A model generated the notes under the pieces. That model was not told the origin of the DNA. It saw only the letters and a program-made list of their open reading frames with translations, and made no database searches. The translations under genes were made by a program, and so were the position numbers. A stretch of DNA of 64,000 nucleotides from Roseobacter sp. SK209-2-6 (GTDB lineage Bacteria; Pseudomonadota; Alphaproteobacteria; Rhodobacterales; Rhodobacteraceae), in contig NZ_AAYC01000012.1 in assembly GCF_000169455.1 (NCBI RefSeq), forward strand, positions 62,001-126,000. The letters are read 5' to 3'. Positions 26,831 to 37,279 of the stretch are shown piece by piece; position 1 is the first letter of the stretch; each line of letters opens with the position of its first letter.

Positions 26831-28951
26831 ATGGAACAAATCCTTCTCTTTGCCCCCCTCGCGGGCGCGGTGATCTGCGGCTTTGGCCATAGGTTCATCG
26901 GCGAAAAAGCCGCAACGGTCACGGCGACAGGTCTGCTATTCCTCTCGGCGCTGTTGTCCTGGATCACCTTCCTGGGCTTTGACGGCACGACAGAGACCAT
27001 CACGATCTTCCGCTGGATCGAAAGCGGCGCACTCAGCACCGATTGGGCGATCCGTCTGGACCGGCTGACCGCGATCATGCTGATCGTGATCACCACGGTG
27101 TCGTCACTGGTGCACCTCTACAGCTTTGGCTACATGGATCACGATCCGCAGTGGAAAGATGGCGAGAGCTACAAGCCGCGCTTCTTTGCCTATCTGTCCT
27201 TCTTTACCTTTGCCATGCTGATGCTGGTGACCTCTGACAACCTGGTGCAGATGTTCTTTGGCTGGGAAGGCGTAGGCGTTGCCTCTTACCTGCTGATTGG
27301 TTTTTACTACCGCAAGCCAAGCGCCAATGCTGCGGCGATGAAGGCCTTTATCGTCAACCGTGTGGGTGACTTCGGCTTTGCGCTGGGGATCTTTGGCCTG
27401 TTCTTCCTGACCGACAGCATCAACCTGTCGGAGATCTTCGAAGCAGCACCGGTTCTGGCTGAAACCCAGCTCACTTTCCTGTGGGGCGAGTGGAACGCGG
27501 CCAATCTGTTGGCGGTTCTGCTGTTCATCGGCGCCATGGGTAAATCGGCGCAGCTAATCCTGCACACTTGGCTGCCGGACGCGATGGAAGGTCCGACCCC
27601 TGTGTCGGCTCTGATCCACGCGGCCACCATGGTGACCGCCGGTGTCTTCCTGGTCTGCCGCATGTCGCCGCTGATCGAGTTTGCACCAGAGGCTGCGGCC
27701 TTTATCACTGTGCTCGGCGCCTGTACCGCTTTCTTTGCCGCCACTGTTGGACTGGTTCAGACTGACATCAAACGCGTAATCGCCTATTCGACCTGTTCGC
27801 AGCTCGGCTATATGTTCGTGGCTGCTGGCGTTGGCATGTACTCCGCCGCGATGTTCCACCTCTTCACCCATGCATTCTTTAAGGCGATGCTCTTCCTTGG
27901 TGCTGGTTCGGTGATCCACGCGATGCACCATGAGCAGGACATGATGAACTATGGTGGCTTGCGCAAAAAGATCCCCTATACCTTCTGGGCGATGATGATC
28001 GGCACGCTGGCGATCACCGGCGTTGGCATTCCGCTGACACATATCGGTTTTGCCGGCTTCCTCTCCAAGGATGCGATCATCGAAAGTGCCTTTGCTGGCG
28101 GGTCGATGTTTGGCTTCTGGGCGCTGGTGATTGCCGCCTTCATGACCTCTTTCTACTCCTGGCGCCTGATGTTCCTGACCTTCTATGGCAAGCCGCGCGG
28201 CGACAAGCACACCCATGATCACGCGCATGAAAGCCCGATGGTCATGCTGATCCCGCTGGGCGTTCTGGCTCTCGGCGCGGTCTTCTCCGGTATGCTCTGG
28301 TACAACAGCTTTTTTGGCCATGCGGACAAAGTCGGCAAGTTCTACGGCATTCCAGTGGCCGAAGCCGCAACCAAGGGCGAAGTAACGCTTGGAACTGACT
28401 CTCATGGCGGGTTGCTGCATGATGCTGAAGAGGGCGACGGTGAAGATCACGGCGCGGCCAAAGAGGCTGAGCATCACTATGTCTTTGCTGGCAAGCCGGG
28501 CGAGGGAGCGCTTTACTTTGCGCCAGACAATCATGTGCTGGACGATGCCCATGCTGCTCCCAAATGGGTGAAGGTTTCCCCCTTCATCGCGATGCTGCTA
28601 GGGCTGGCGCTGTCTTTCTGGTTCTACATCGTGAACCCAAGCCTTCCCAAGCGTCTGGCTGCCGCTCATCAACCGCTCTACCTGTTCCTCAAGAACAAAT
28701 GGTACTTTGACGAGCTTTATGATGCGATCTTTGTGAAGCCTGCGCTGGCAATTGGCCGCTTCTTCTGGAAACGCGGCGATGGCAATACCATCGATGGCTT
28801 CCTGAATGGCGTCGCCATGGGCATCGTGCCCTTCTTCACCAAACTTGCCGGCCGCGCGCAGTCCGGTTTCATCTTCACCTATGCCTTTTGGATGGTGCTG
28901 GGCATCGCTGCCCTGGTCACCTGGATGACAATCGGCGGAGGAGCCCACTGA
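26831..28951 (+). CDS. nuoL: NADH-quinone oxidoreductase subunit L
   Basis: ND5-type antiporter-like proton-pumping subunit with the lateral helix. 706 residues, about 90 more than the enterobacterial protein. Pump-site signatures include [44 protein letters not shown]-type helix 7-8 region, and [15 protein letters not shown]. The extra length comes from a His/Asp-rich segment after helix 13, first [10 protein letters not shown] (about 458-467) and then about 515-575 with [18 protein letters not shown]. Its stop overlaps nuoM by one base. Confidence 0.96.
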   Translation: MEQILLFAPLAGAVICGFGHRFIGEKAATVTATGLLFLSALLSWITFLGFDGTTETITIFRWIESGALSTDWAIRLDRLTAIMLIVITTVSSLVHLYSFGYMDHDPQWKDGESYKPRFFAYLSFFTFAMLMLVTSDNLVQMFFGWEGVGVASYLLIGFYYRKPSANAAAMKAFIVNRVGDFGFALGIFGLFFLTDSINLSEIFEAAPVLAETQLTFLWGEWNAANLLAVLLFIGAMGKSAQLILHTWLPDAMEGPTPVSALIHAATMVTAGVFLVCRMSPLIEFAPEAAAFITVLGACTAFFAATVGLVQTDIKRVIAYSTCSQLGYMFVAAGVGMYSAAMFHLFTHAFFKAMLFLGAGSVIHAMHHEQDMMNYGGLRKKIPYTFWAMMIGTLAITGVGIPLTHIGFAGFLSKDAIIESAFAGGSMFGFWALVIAAFMTSFYSWRLMFLTFYGKPRGDKHTHDHAHESPMVMLIPLGVLALGAVFSGMLWYNSFFGHADKVGKFYGIPVAEAATKGEVTLGTDSHGGLLHDAEEGDGEDHGAAKEAEHHYVFAGKPGEGALYFAPDNHVLDDAHAAPKWVKVSPFIAMLLGLALSFWFYIVNPSLPKRLAAAHQPLYLFLKNKWYFDELYDAIFVKPALAIGRFFWKRGDGNTIDGFLNGVAMGIVPFFTKLAGRAQSGFIFTYAFWMVLGIAALVTWMTIGGGAH

Positions 28952-30498
28952 TGGACAATCTTCTTTCTATTGTCACCTTTGTGCCTGCGCTTGCGGCGGC
29001 CGTAATGGCCCTGCTGATGCGGGGAGAGGATGCGGCAGCTCAGCGCAATGCCAAATGGCTTGCCCTGATCGCGACCTCATTCACCTTCTTGCTGAGCCTT
29101 GGGATCTACGCGCAATTTGATCCCAACGATACCGGCTTCCAGTTTGTCGAAAACTATGAGTGGATCTTTGGCCTGCAGTACAAGATGGGTGTTGATGGCA
29201 TCTCGGTTCTCTTTGTGCTGCTCACCACATTTGTGATGCCGCTTACCATTCTAGCCAGCTGGAATGTCACCACCCGCGTCAAGGAATACATGATCGCCTT
29301 CCTGATGTTGGAGACCCTGATGCTGGGTGTCTTCATGGCGCTGGACCTGGTGCTCTTCTACCTGTTCTTCGAGGCGGGCCTCATCCCGATGTTCCTGATC
29401 ATCGGCATCTGGGGCGGCAAGGAGCGCATCTATGCCTCCTTCAAGTTCTTCCTTTATACCTTCCTTGGCTCGGTGCTGATGCTGGTGGCCATGGTAGCCA
29501 TGTATGCAGATGCAGGCACCACCGATATCGAAGCACTGCTGAAGCACAGCTTCTCTGCTGGAAGCTTCGATGTGCTGGGTATTCATGTTGTCGGCGGGAT
29601 GCAGACCCTGATGTTCCTGGCCTTCTTTGCCAGTTTCGCCGTAAAGATGCCGATGTGGCCTGTTCATACCTGGTTGCCGGATGCCCACGTACAAGCGCCC
29701 ACGGCGGGCTCGGTGGTGCTGGCGGCAATCCTCTTGAAGATGGGCGGCTACGGCTTCCTCCGCTTCTCACTGCCGATGTTCCCGGTAGGGGCTGACGTTA
29801 TGACTGACCTGATCCTCTGGATGTCGGCCATCGCCGTGGTCTACACCTCGCTGGTGGCCATGGTTCAGGAAGACATGAAAAAGCTGATCGCTTATTCATC
29901 TGTTGCGCATATGGGCTTTGTCACCATGGGTATCTTTGCCGCAAACCAGCAAGGCATCGATGGCGCGATCTTCCAGATGTTGAGCCACGGCTTTATTTCT
30001 GCCGCGCTCTTCCTCTGTGTGGGCGTAATCTATGACCGCATGCACACCCGCGACATAGATGCTTATGGCGGCTTGGTGATCCGGATGCCTGCCTATGCGC
30101 TGGTTTTCATGTTCTTCACCATGGGCAATGTCGGCCTGCCGGGTACCTCTGGCTTTGTCGGTGAATTCCTGACCCTGATGGGCACCTTCCAGAAGAATAC
30201 CTGGGTTGCTGCAGTTGCAGCCTCCGGTGTGATTTTCTCGGCTGGATATGCGCTTTGGCTATATCGCCGGGTAGTCTTTGGCGACCTGATCAAAGGAAGC
30301 CTCAAGACCATTCAGGACATGGACGCGCGTGAGCGGTTCATCTTTGCGCCACTCGTGGGTATGACCATCCTCCTGGGTGTTTACCCTTCGCTGGTCACCG
30401 ATATCATCGGGCCTTCTACCGCGGCCCTGATCGAAAACTTCAACCATTCCCTGGCCTCTGCCGATACCTCTTCGGCAACCCAGGTCGCATCGCACTAA
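28951..30498 (+). CDS. nuoM: NADH-quinone oxidoreductase subunit M
   Basis: ND4-type antiporter-like subunit, 515 residues from ATG 28951. Conserved motifs: [18 protein letters not shown] with the key Glu in helix 5, [24 protein letters not shown] around the pump Lys/His, and [18 protein letters not shown]. The longer frame beginning at 28888 lies inside nuoL and is not used. Good GC-rich codon pattern and standard length. Confidence 0.97.
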   Translation: MDNLLSIVTFVPALAAAVMALLMRGEDAAAQRNAKWLALIATSFTFLLSLGIYAQFDPNDTGFQFVENYEWIFGLQYKMGVDGISVLFVLLTTFVMPLTILASWNVTTRVKEYMIAFLMLETLMLGVFMALDLVLFYLFFEAGLIPMFLIIGIWGGKERIYASFKFFLYTFLGSVLMLVAMVAMYADAGTTDIEALLKHSFSAGSFDVLGIHVVGGMQTLMFLAFFASFAVKMPMWPVHTWLPDAHVQAPTAGSVVLAAILLKMGGYGFLRFSLPMFPVGADVMTDLILWMSAIAVVYTSLVAMVQEDMKKLIAYSSVAHMGFVTMGIFAANQQGIDGAIFQMLSHGFISAALFLCVGVIYDRMHTRDIDAYGGLVIRMPAYALVFMFFTMGNVGLPGTSGFVGEFLTLMGTFQKNTWVAAVAASGVIFSAGYALWLYRRVVFGDLIKGSLKTIQDMDARERFIFAPLVGMTILLGVYPSLVTDIIGPSTAALIENFNHSLASADTSSATQVASH

Positions 30499-30512
30499 GG
30501 GAGCGTGGATAG

Positions 30513-31952
30513 ATGATCCAAGCTGATCTCTCCGTCATTCTGCCGGAAATCATCCTGGCAGTTTACGCCATGGCCGCGCTGCTGCTTGCGGTCTATACGG
30601 GCAAGGATAAACTGGCCGCTGTTCTGGTCTGGTCTACAGCAGGGCTGATGGCCGCGCTGGGGATCTGGATCGGCACCAATGGTGGCGGCACCCAGGAAGC
30701 CTTTGGCGGCATGTTCATCGATGATGGCTTCGCCCGCTTTGCCAAGGTCGCAATCCTGCTCTCCGCTGCTGCGGTTCTGCTCATGGGGCTGGAATACATG
30801 GCGCGCCGCAACATGCTGCGGTTTGAGTTCCCTCTTCTGGTCGCTCTTTCTGCGGTTGGCATGATGATGATGGTCTCTGCCGGAGACCTGATGGCGCTTT
30901 ACATGGGGCTCGAACTGCAGTCCTTGGCGCTCTATGTGATTGCTTCCATGCGGCGTGACAGCGTGAAATCCACCGAGGCCGGGCTCAAGTACTTTGTGCT
31001 GGGCGCGCTGTCCTCGGGGCTGCTGCTCTATGGCGCATCGTTGGTTTATGGCTTTGCCGGAACCACAAAATTCGCGGGCATCATCCAAGTGGCGCAGCAC
31101 GGGGAAGTATCCATCGGCCTCCTGTTCGGTCTGGTCTTCCTGATTTCGGGCCTGGCATTCAAGGTCTCTGCCGTGCCCTTCCATATGTGGACGCCAGATG
31201 TCTACCAGGGCGCGCCGACGCCGGTTACAGCCTTCTTTGCCTCCGCGCCCAAGATGGCGGCCATGGGCCTCTTTGCCCGGGTCATGCATGACGCCTTCGG
31301 CAATGCCATTGGCGATTGGAGCCAGGTTGTCGCGGTGCTGTCGCTTCTGTCGATGTTTGTCGGCGCCGTTGCCGCAATCGGCCAGCGCGACATCAAACGC
31401 CTGATGGCCTATTCCTCGATTGCCCATATGGGTTATGCGCTGATGGGGCTCGCCTCTGGAACCCAAATGGGGGTTGAGGCGATGCTGGTCTATATGGCGA
31501 TTTACGTCTCGATGAATATCGGCACCTTTGCATTTATCCTGATGCTGCAAAAGGATGGTCAACCCATCACCTCGATTGATGCGCTGCATCAGTATTCCCG
31601 TCGTGAGCCGGGCAAAGCTCTGGCGATGCTGGTTTTGCTGTTCTCACTTGCTGGCGTGCCGCCGATGTTGGGCTTCTTTGGTAAACTTTATGTGTTGCGC
31701 GCCGCCTATGAGGCCGGTCTGGCCTGGCTGGCAATTGCTGGTGTGGTCGCTTCGGTCATTGGTGCCTTCTACTATCTGCGTATCGTCTACTACATGTACT
31801 TTGGTGACGAGGGCGAAGATCTGGATCGGTCCAACTCTCCGATCCTTTGGGTCTTCCTGATGGGATCGGCGGCTGTGATGGTCTTTGGTATCATCAATAT
31901 GTTTGGCGTCGACAGTGCAGCCGCAGCTGCAGCCGCGGCGCTGGTCCGCTGA
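30513..31952 (+). CDS. nuoN: NADH-quinone oxidoreductase subunit N
   Basis: ND2-type antiporter-like subunit, 479 residues, 13-14 helices. Signatures: [19 protein letters not shown] (Glu of helix 5), [24 protein letters not shown] (pump Lys just before), and [18 protein letters not shown]. The C-terminus is unusually alanine-rich (a run of eight Ala before LVR). Last complex I gene; a terminator follows 23 bp later. Confidence 0.97.
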   Translation: MIQADLSVILPEIILAVYAMAALLLAVYTGKDKLAAVLVWSTAGLMAALGIWIGTNGGGTQEAFGGMFIDDGFARFAKVAILLSAAAVLLMGLEYMARRNMLRFEFPLLVALSAVGMMMMVSAGDLMALYMGLELQSLALYVIASMRRDSVKSTEAGLKYFVLGALSSGLLLYGASLVYGFAGTTKFAGIIQVAQHGEVSIGLLFGLVFLISGLAFKVSAVPFHMWTPDVYQGAPTPVTAFFASAPKMAAMGLFARVMHDAFGNAIGDWSQVVAVLSLLSMFVGAVAAIGQRDIKRLMAYSSIAHMGYALMGLASGTQMGVEAMLVYMAIYVSMNIGTFAFILMLQKDGQPITSIDALHQYSRREPGKALAMLVLLFSLAGVPPMLGFFGKLYVLRAAYEAGLAWLAIAGVVASVIGAFYYLRIVYYMYFGDEGEDLDRSNSPILWVFLMGSAAVMVFGIINMFGVDSAAAAAAAALVR

Positions 31953-31975
31953 CCAGCTCAACATCTCTGAACAGA

Positions 31976-32003
31976 GGCCTGGTCCATTGGACCGGGCCTT
32001 TTT
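31976..32003 (+). terminator. Rho-independent terminator after nuoN
   Basis: A 10-bp stem with one G-T pair (31976-31985 with 31989-31998, loop ATT) is followed by TTTTT. birA begins only 20 bp later, so birA-coaX-rnj may be expressed by readthrough or from a promoter inside nuoN. Confidence 0.88.
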
Positions 32004-32022
32004 GCCTTGAAGGGAAAGCACT

Positions 32023-32772
32023 ATGAGCGACTGGCCTGAAGGATACGGGAAACGCATTCTGGAAGAGGTGGACAGCACTCTGGATGAAGCCGCACGGATT
32101 GCGCCGGAACTTGCAGGGCCTGAGTGGATCCTTGCCAAGCGGCAAACTAAAGGGCGTGGCCGCCGAGGGCGTGACTGGAAGGACCCAAAAGGCAACTTTG
32201 CGGCGGCACTTGTTCTTCGACCAAGCGAAGCGCCAAATGTTGTCGCGCTGCGTAGCTTTGTTGCAGCCCTTGCAGTGGCTGATGCCTGTGAAGCCTTGAC
32301 CGGACAGAGTGCGAGGATCTCGCTCAAATGGCCTAATGACGTGCTGCTGAATGGCGGCAAGCTTTCCGGCATTCTTCTGGAAAGCGCAGGCCAGGGCGCC
32401 GGGGTCACGCATTTGGCAGTTGGCATTGGCGTCAATCTCATCGAGACGCCCATGAAAGAATGGTTGGAGCCCGGTGCTGTTTGGCCTGTGTCGCTTTTGT
32501 CTGAAACCGGTGTACAGGTAACCCCCGAAGGGTTCCTAACGGAACTGGCGGCCGCCTATGCGCGCTATGAGTTGCAATTTACCACCTATGGCTTCGAGCC
32601 CATTCGTAAAGCTTGGTTGGCACGGGCCGCAAAACTGGGAGAGGTGATTACGGCGCGAACAGCCTCCTCAGAGACGGAAGGCACATTTGAGACGGTGGAC
32701 GAGGAGGGCAACCTTGTCCTAAACAGCGCCAAAGGCCGGATCACTATCCCGGCTGCGGACATCTTTTTCTAA
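32023..32772 (+). CDS. birA: Biotin--[acetyl-CoA-carboxylase] ligase
   Basis: Attaches biotin to carrier domains such as that of MccA in this window. 249 residues, lacking the N-terminal DNA-binding domain of E. coli BirA, so it is a monofunctional (class I) ligase. The biotinyl-adenylate loop is AKRQTKGRGRRGRDWKDPKG (about 38-57), and ISLKWPNDVLLNGGKLSGIL contains the catalytic Lys. The C-terminal 60 residues form the small SH3-like cap. AAGGGAAAG lies 8 bases upstream. It is followed 14 bp later by coaX. Confidence 0.94.
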   Translation: MSDWPEGYGKRILEEVDSTLDEAARIAPELAGPEWILAKRQTKGRGRRGRDWKDPKGNFAAALVLRPSEAPNVVALRSFVAALAVADACEALTGQSARISLKWPNDVLLNGGKLSGILLESAGQGAGVTHLAVGIGVNLIETPMKEWLEPGAVWPVSLLSETGVQVTPEGFLTELAAAYARYELQFTTYGFEPIRKAWLARAAKLGEVITARTASSETEGTFETVDEEGNLVLNSAKGRITIPAADIFF

Positions 32773-32786
32773 GGCGGAGAGCGACC

Positions 32787-33569
32787 ATGCTTCTGGCTGT
32801 TGATTGCGGTAATACCAATACGGTCTTTTCCATCTATGATGGTGAGCAGTTTATTGGCATGTGGCGCACCGCAACCGAGTGGCAGCGTACTGCAGATCAG
32901 TACTATGTCTGGCTCAACACGCTGATGCGGCTGCAGGGCATCGAAGCAGATATCACTGATATGATCATTTCTTCCACGGTGCCGCGCGTTGTGTTCAATC
33001 TGCGTGTTTTGGCAGACCGCTATTTCAATACGCGACCGCTGGTGGTGGGCAAGCCTGATTGTCTGCTGCCGATCGCCGTCCGGGTTGATGAGGGCACCGC
33101 AGTGGGGCCGGACCGGCTGGTCAATACCGTTTCTGGCTTTGACACCCATGGTGGTAATTTGATTGTGGTAGATTTCGGCACCGCGACAACCTTCGATGTG
33201 GTAGCCGAGGATGGGGCCTATGTGGGGGGCGTGATTGCGCCGGGTGTAAACCTGAGCCTCGAAGCTCTGCACCAAGCCGCCGCTGCCTTGCCCCATGTAG
33301 ATATTTCCAAACCGGATAGTGTCATTGGAACCAATACCGTTGCCTGTATGCAGTCCGGCGTATTCTGGGGCTATGTAGGCCTGGTGCGTGAGGTCTGCTC
33401 TCAAATCAAGGCAGAGCGTGGCGTACCAATGAAAGTAATCTCAACAGGCGGGCTGGCGCCGCTTTTCCAGCAATCCGCTGATCTGTTTGATGCATTTGAG
33501 GATGACCTCACGATGCATGGGCTTCAGATCATTCACAAATACAACAAGGAAAACGGTACTCCTATATGA
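32787..33569 (+). CDS. coaX: Type III pantothenate kinase
   Basis: First enzyme of coenzyme A synthesis; phosphorylates pantothenate. 260 residues. ASKHA-fold motifs are clear: the phosphate-1 loop LLAVDCGNTNTVFSIYDG at the N-terminus with the catalytic Asp, VGPDRLVNTVSG near 110, and VVDFGTATTFDVV near 130, followed by GGVIAPGVNLS. Lacks any resemblance to CoaA. GGCGGAGAG is 6-14 bases before the start. It overlaps rnj by 4 bases (ATGA). Confidence 0.95.
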   Translation: MLLAVDCGNTNTVFSIYDGEQFIGMWRTATEWQRTADQYYVWLNTLMRLQGIEADITDMIISSTVPRVVFNLRVLADRYFNTRPLVVGKPDCLLPIAVRVDEGTAVGPDRLVNTVSGFDTHGGNLIVVDFGTATTFDVVAEDGAYVGGVIAPGVNLSLEALHQAAAALPHVDISKPDSVIGTNTVACMQSGVFWGYVGLVREVCSQIKAERGVPMKVISTGGLAPLFQQSADLFDAFEDDLTMHGLQIIHKYNKENGTPI

Positions 33570-35236
33570 GCACTGATGAACGATTGATCTATCTGCCCCT
33601 CGGTGGGGCAGGTGAAATTGGCATGAACGCCTATGTCTACGGCTATGGCAAACAAGGCCAGGAACGGCTGATTCTGGTGGATCTAGGCGTGGCCTTCCCC
33701 GATATGGACGGCACGCCAGGCGTGGATCTGATCATGCCCGACATTACCTGGCTGCGCGAACGCGCAGATCAGTTGGAAGCGATCCTGATCACCCATGGGC
33801 ATGAGGACCATATTGGTGCGGTTGCGCATCTCTACGGGCAGCTGAACGTGCCGGTCTATGCCCGCGCCTTCACAGCTAATCTGGCCCGCCGCAAGATGGA
33901 AGAGCGCGGCCATGACCCGATGCAGGTGCATACGGTCGGCGCCTGGCCGGAGGTGACCAAGCTGGGACCCTTCACCGTAGGTGTCGCACCCATGGCCCAT
34001 TCCATCCCCGAAAGCGGCGGCCTGGTGATCGACAGCCCGGCGGGCCGCGTGGTTCATACAGGCGACTTCAAACTCGACCGCGATCCGCTGGTGGGTGAAC
34101 CCTTTGACCCGGAGATGTGGACAGAAATTGCCAAACCGGGGGTCAAGGCCTTGGTCTGTGATTCCACCAATGTCTTCTCTCAGCATCCGGGGCGTTCTGA
34201 ATCCGACCTGCCGGAAGAAATCACCAAGCTGATTTCCGAGGCCAAGGGCATGGTGGCGGCGACCACATTTGCCTCCAATGTGGCGCGCGTAAAAACCCTG
34301 GCAGAGGCTGGCGACAGGGCAGGACGCTCCATCGTCCTTTTGGGCCGTGCCATGCGCCGGATGATCGAAGCTGCGACTGAAACCGGGGTGCTGACCAAGT
34401 TTCCCAAGGTGATCCAGCCGGAAGAGGCACGGGATATCCCGCGCGAGAATTTGATGCTGATCACCACCGGCAGCCAGGGTGAGCGCCGGGCCGCCACCGC
34501 ACAGATGGCGCGTGGCAAATACCGCGGACTGGAGCTGAAGGAGGGCGATCTCTTCCTGTTTTCCTCCAAGACCATTCCCGGAAACGAAAAAGGTGTCATT
34601 CGCATCATCAACCAGTTCTCTGAAAAGGGTGTTGATGTGGTGGATGACAGTTCTGGCCTCTATCACGTCTCCGGCCACGCCAACGGCCCGGACTTGGAAG
34701 AGCTCCATGACCTTTTGAAACCGCAGATGCTGATACCGATGCATGGCGAGCACCGCCACCTGCGCCAGCACGCGCGCCTGGGTGAGGCCAAGGGCATCCC
34801 AAGCGCTGTGGTGGTCAATGGCATGATGATGGATCTAACCGGCGATACACCGCGCGTGACCGAATGGATCGAAACAGGACGCACCTATCTTGATGGTTCC
34901 GTCAAGATCGGCGCATTGGACGGTGTGGTGCGGGATCGCATCCGCATGGCGCTGAATGGCCATGTGGTTGTGACTCTCATCATGGATGAGGAAGACGAAC
35001 CTCTGGGCGAACCCTGGTGCGATGTCAAAGGTCTTGCGGAAACGGGCACATCAAATGCGGCCCTGATCGAAGTCCTGGAAGAGGACCTCAATCAATTCCT
35101 GATGCGTGCTGGCGCCAAGACGCTAAAAGACGATGGCAAGCTTGAAGATGAGCTGCGCCGTATTGTCAGACAGACCTCGCAGGCCGAAATTGGGAAAAAG
35201 CCGGAAGTGACTGTCGTTATCAGCAGAATGCGCTGA
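33566..35236 (+). CDS. rnj: Ribonuclease J
   Basis: Metallo-beta-lactamase/beta-CASP nuclease for mRNA turnover and RNA 5' processing. 556 residues. The metal-binding signature is LITHGHEDHIGA (73-84), followed by AHSIPESGGLVI and the VHTGDFKLDRD Asp ligand. beta-CASP motif region: SEAKGMVAATTFASNVARV and the SGHANGPDLEEL His. RNase J is the usual partner or substitute for RNase E functions in alphaproteobacteria. Coupled to coaX; a strong terminator lies 24 bp after the stop. Confidence 0.95.
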   Translation: MSTDERLIYLPLGGAGEIGMNAYVYGYGKQGQERLILVDLGVAFPDMDGTPGVDLIMPDITWLRERADQLEAILITHGHEDHIGAVAHLYGQLNVPVYARAFTANLARRKMEERGHDPMQVHTVGAWPEVTKLGPFTVGVAPMAHSIPESGGLVIDSPAGRVVHTGDFKLDRDPLVGEPFDPEMWTEIAKPGVKALVCDSTNVFSQHPGRSESDLPEEITKLISEAKGMVAATTFASNVARVKTLAEAGDRAGRSIVLLGRAMRRMIEAATETGVLTKFPKVIQPEEARDIPRENLMLITTGSQGERRAATAQMARGKYRGLELKEGDLFLFSSKTIPGNEKGVIRIINQFSEKGVDVVDDSSGLYHVSGHANGPDLEELHDLLKPQMLIPMHGEHRHLRQHARLGEAKGIPSAVVVNGMMMDLTGDTPRVTEWIETGRTYLDGSVKIGALDGVVRDRIRMALNGHVVVTLIMDEEDEPLGEPWCDVKGLAETGTSNAALIEVLEEDLNQFLMRAGAKTLKDDGKLEDELRRIVRQTSQAEIGKKPEVTVVISRMR

Positions 35237-35259
35237 ACAATCGTGTCAGATGAAACAAA

Positions 35260-35290
35260 GGGCCCAGGCGAGAATACCTGGGCCCTTTTT
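35260..35290 (+). terminator. Rho-independent terminator after rnj
   Basis: A perfect 9-bp GC-rich stem (35260-35268 with 35277-35285) with an 8-base loop and a T5 tail. It ends the birA-coaX-rnj transcript. Confidence 0.92.
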
Positions 35291-35331
35291 GCTTTCTATG
35301 AGTGGTGGTGAGCGCATTTATAACGCCGTGC

Positions 35332-35508
35332 TTAGGCTTGGCCCGGAAGATGCAGGGCAACCGCAAATCGATGGGGTAGGCTGCGCAGGAACCCTCCAAG
35401 CGCGCGGAGACCTTCAGCCATTGCTTGTGCACGCAGAGCATGGGCGCGTGCCTCGATGGCATGAATTTCGTCAAGAGAGAGGGAAACAGGCTGATGATGC
35501 TGGGACAT
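35332..35508 (-). CDS. 58-residue protein, RSP_7527-like
   Basis: A short ORF read from ATG at 35508 to TAA at 35334-35332. The product begins MSQHHQPVSLSLDEIHAIE and continues with two amphipathic helices (ARAHALRAQAMAEGLRAL and FLRSLPHRFAVAL). The pattern IEARAxxLRAQAMAEGLRALGGFLR is like the small RSP_7527 family of Rhodobacteraceae, recalled rather than checked. The ribosome site is weak (GAACGAGAA). It stands alone between the rnj terminator (opposite strand) and the helicase terminator. Function unknown. Confidence 0.6.
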   Translation of the reverse strand: MSQHHQPVSLSLDEIHAIEARAHALRAQAMAEGLRALGGFLRSLPHRFAVALHLPGQA

Positions 35509-35622
35509 AGGAATTCTCGTTCAATTTCACTGTATCGGTTGGCATGAACCTATGGTCTTGGTCGATGGGATACATCGGACAAATCGACAATGCCGCCATG
35601 CTGCATCTGCATTGCAGACAAG

Positions 35623-35647
35623 AAAAAACCCTCCGCGAAGCGGAGGG
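35623..35647 (-). terminator. Rho-independent terminator after the RhlE helicase gene
   Basis: On the minus strand an 8-bp perfect stem (35640-35647 with 35629-35636, loop TTC) is followed by six Ts. It lies about 30 bp after the helicase stop. Confidence 0.92.
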
Positions 35648-35679
35648 CTCAAGGCGATAGAGAGGGTCAAGTCTTGGTC

Positions 35680-37098
35680 TTAGCCAGCGCGTCGCTCTGC
35701 AAAGGAGAGAGCGATAAAGCTCGGCATGTGATCGCCCATTCCGACAACCACACGATCGTCGCGGCGCCCGCCTTGCTTGCCGCCACGGCCTCGGTTGCCT
35801 TTGGGCTGGGGGGCCTCGTCGGAATGTTTCGACACATGTTTTTTGGTGTCGCTCTTTTCGACTGGTTCGGGCTTGGTTACCGCATCGGCAGCGATCTCGG
35901 CTGCGTCTTTCTGGTCTTTGTTGCTCTTGCGCTTCTTGGGCTCTGGCTTCTTCACCGGGTTTTCGAGGCGAGCGATTTCCTTTTTCACCAGATCCTCAAC
36001 CGCAGCCAGGGCCTTTTCATCGCGCGGGGCGCAAATTGTAATGGCTTTCCCGTCGCGGCCCGCGCGACCCGTCCGGCCAATGCGATGCACATAGTCTTCG
36101 GCGTGGCCAGGCACATCAAAGTTGAACACATGGCTTACGCTCGGCACGTCGAGCCCGCGCGCGGCGACGTCAGAGGCTACGAGAATTCGCAGCGAGCCGT
36201 CACGGAAACCATCAAGGGTTTTGGTCCGCTGGCTCTGGTCCAGATCGCCATGGATTGGCGCTGCGTCAAAGCCATATTTTTTCAGGGATTTGGCAACGAT
36301 ATCCACATCCGTTTTGCGGTTGCAGAAGATGATCCCATTGGTCAGCTTGTCACCTTCCTGCTCGATCAGAGTGCGCAGCACCCGGCGCTTTTCGCTACCT
36401 TCCCGGTCTTTGCGGGAGGCTTTGAACATCACGACCGATTGCTCGATGTTTTCCGAAGTGGTGGCTTGGCGCGCCACCTCCACCCGCTCAGGGGCGGAGA
36501 GGAAGGTATTTGTTATCCTCTCGATCTCGGGCGCCATGGTGGCGGAGAAAAACAGCGTCTGACGGGTGAAAGGCGTGAGCGAGAAGATCCGCTCAATATC
36601 CGGGATAAAGCCCATGTCGAGCATCCGGTCCGCTTCGTCAACTACCATGATCTGCACACCGGTCAGCAACAGCTTGCCACGTTCAAAATGGTCGAGCAGG
36701 CGGCCCGGCGTGGCGATCAGGACATCGACGCCCTTGTCGATCAGCTGATCCTGCTCCTTGAAACTGACGCCGCCAATCAGCAACGCCTTGGTGAGCTTCA
36801 AGTGTTTTGTATAGGTGTCAAAATTCTCAGCCACCTGAGCCGCGAGTTCGCGGGTGGGACACAACACCAAGCTGCGCGGCATTCGGGCACGGGCCCGGCC
36901 GCGGGCCAAAAGAGTTATCATCGGCAGGGTGAAGGATGCCGTTTTCCCGGTGCCGGTCTGCGCGATACCCAGAACATCGCGCCCTTCAAGCGCTGGTGGA
37001 ATAGCACCGGCCTGAATCGGTGTGGGGGTTTCGTACCCGGCCTCATAAATAGCTTTGAGGACCTTCGGATTCAGGTTCAGATCGGTAAATTTTGTCAT
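35680..37098 (-). CDS. rhlE: DEAD-box ATP-dependent RNA helicase, RhlE type
   Basis: RNA unwinding in ribosome assembly and cold adaptation. 472 residues from ATG 37098 (ATG 37104 adds only MH). All motifs are visible: Q motif GYETPTPIQAGAIP, motif I AQTGTGKTASF, Ia PTRELAAQ, II VDEADRMLDMGF, III FFSATM, V ASDVAARGLD, VI HRIGRTGRAG. The C-terminal 90 residues are a low-complexity Lys/Arg/Asp tail ending in a Gly/Arg-rich stretch, typical of RNA-binding extensions. A further upstream ATG at 37224 would add 42 unusual residues and is unlikely. Confidence 0.93.
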   Translation of the reverse strand: MTKFTDLNLNPKVLKAIYEAGYETPTPIQAGAIPPALEGRDVLGIAQTGTGKTASFTLPMITLLARGRARARMPRSLVLCPTRELAAQVAENFDTYTKHLKLTKALLIGGVSFKEQDQLIDKGVDVLIATPGRLLDHFERGKLLLTGVQIMVVDEADRMLDMGFIPDIERIFSLTPFTRQTLFFSATMAPEIERITNTFLSAPERVEVARQATTSENIEQSVVMFKASRKDREGSEKRRVLRTLIEQEGDKLTNGIIFCNRKTDVDIVAKSLKKYGFDAAPIHGDLDQSQRTKTLDGFRDGSLRILVASDVAARGLDVPSVSHVFNFDVPGHAEDYVHRIGRTGRAGRDGKAITICAPRDEKALAAVEDLVKKEIARLENPVKKPEPKKRKSNKDQKDAAEIAADAVTKPEPVEKSDTKKHVSKHSDEAPQPKGNRGRGGKQGGRRDDRVVVGMGDHMPSFIALSFAERRAG

Positions 37099-37279
37099 AT
37101 GCATCCGTTTTAGCGGACTGTGACAGCGCCCGCGCGTGTGAGAGGCAAGCCGGGCCCGCGAGTCACGCGGTGGTGCAGCTTCCAGCTTTTGGCGGGACAT
37201 AGCAAAATCTTGGCTGAGGGTCAATTAATGGCTGATTTCCCGTAGGAATATACGTCATTGTTCGGGACAAAGGGACAGT

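Noticed and set aside
35590-37113. 507-residue plus-strand frame over the RhlE gene
   Set aside because: Antisense to a helicase with every DEAD-box motif; it also starts inside the helicase terminator.
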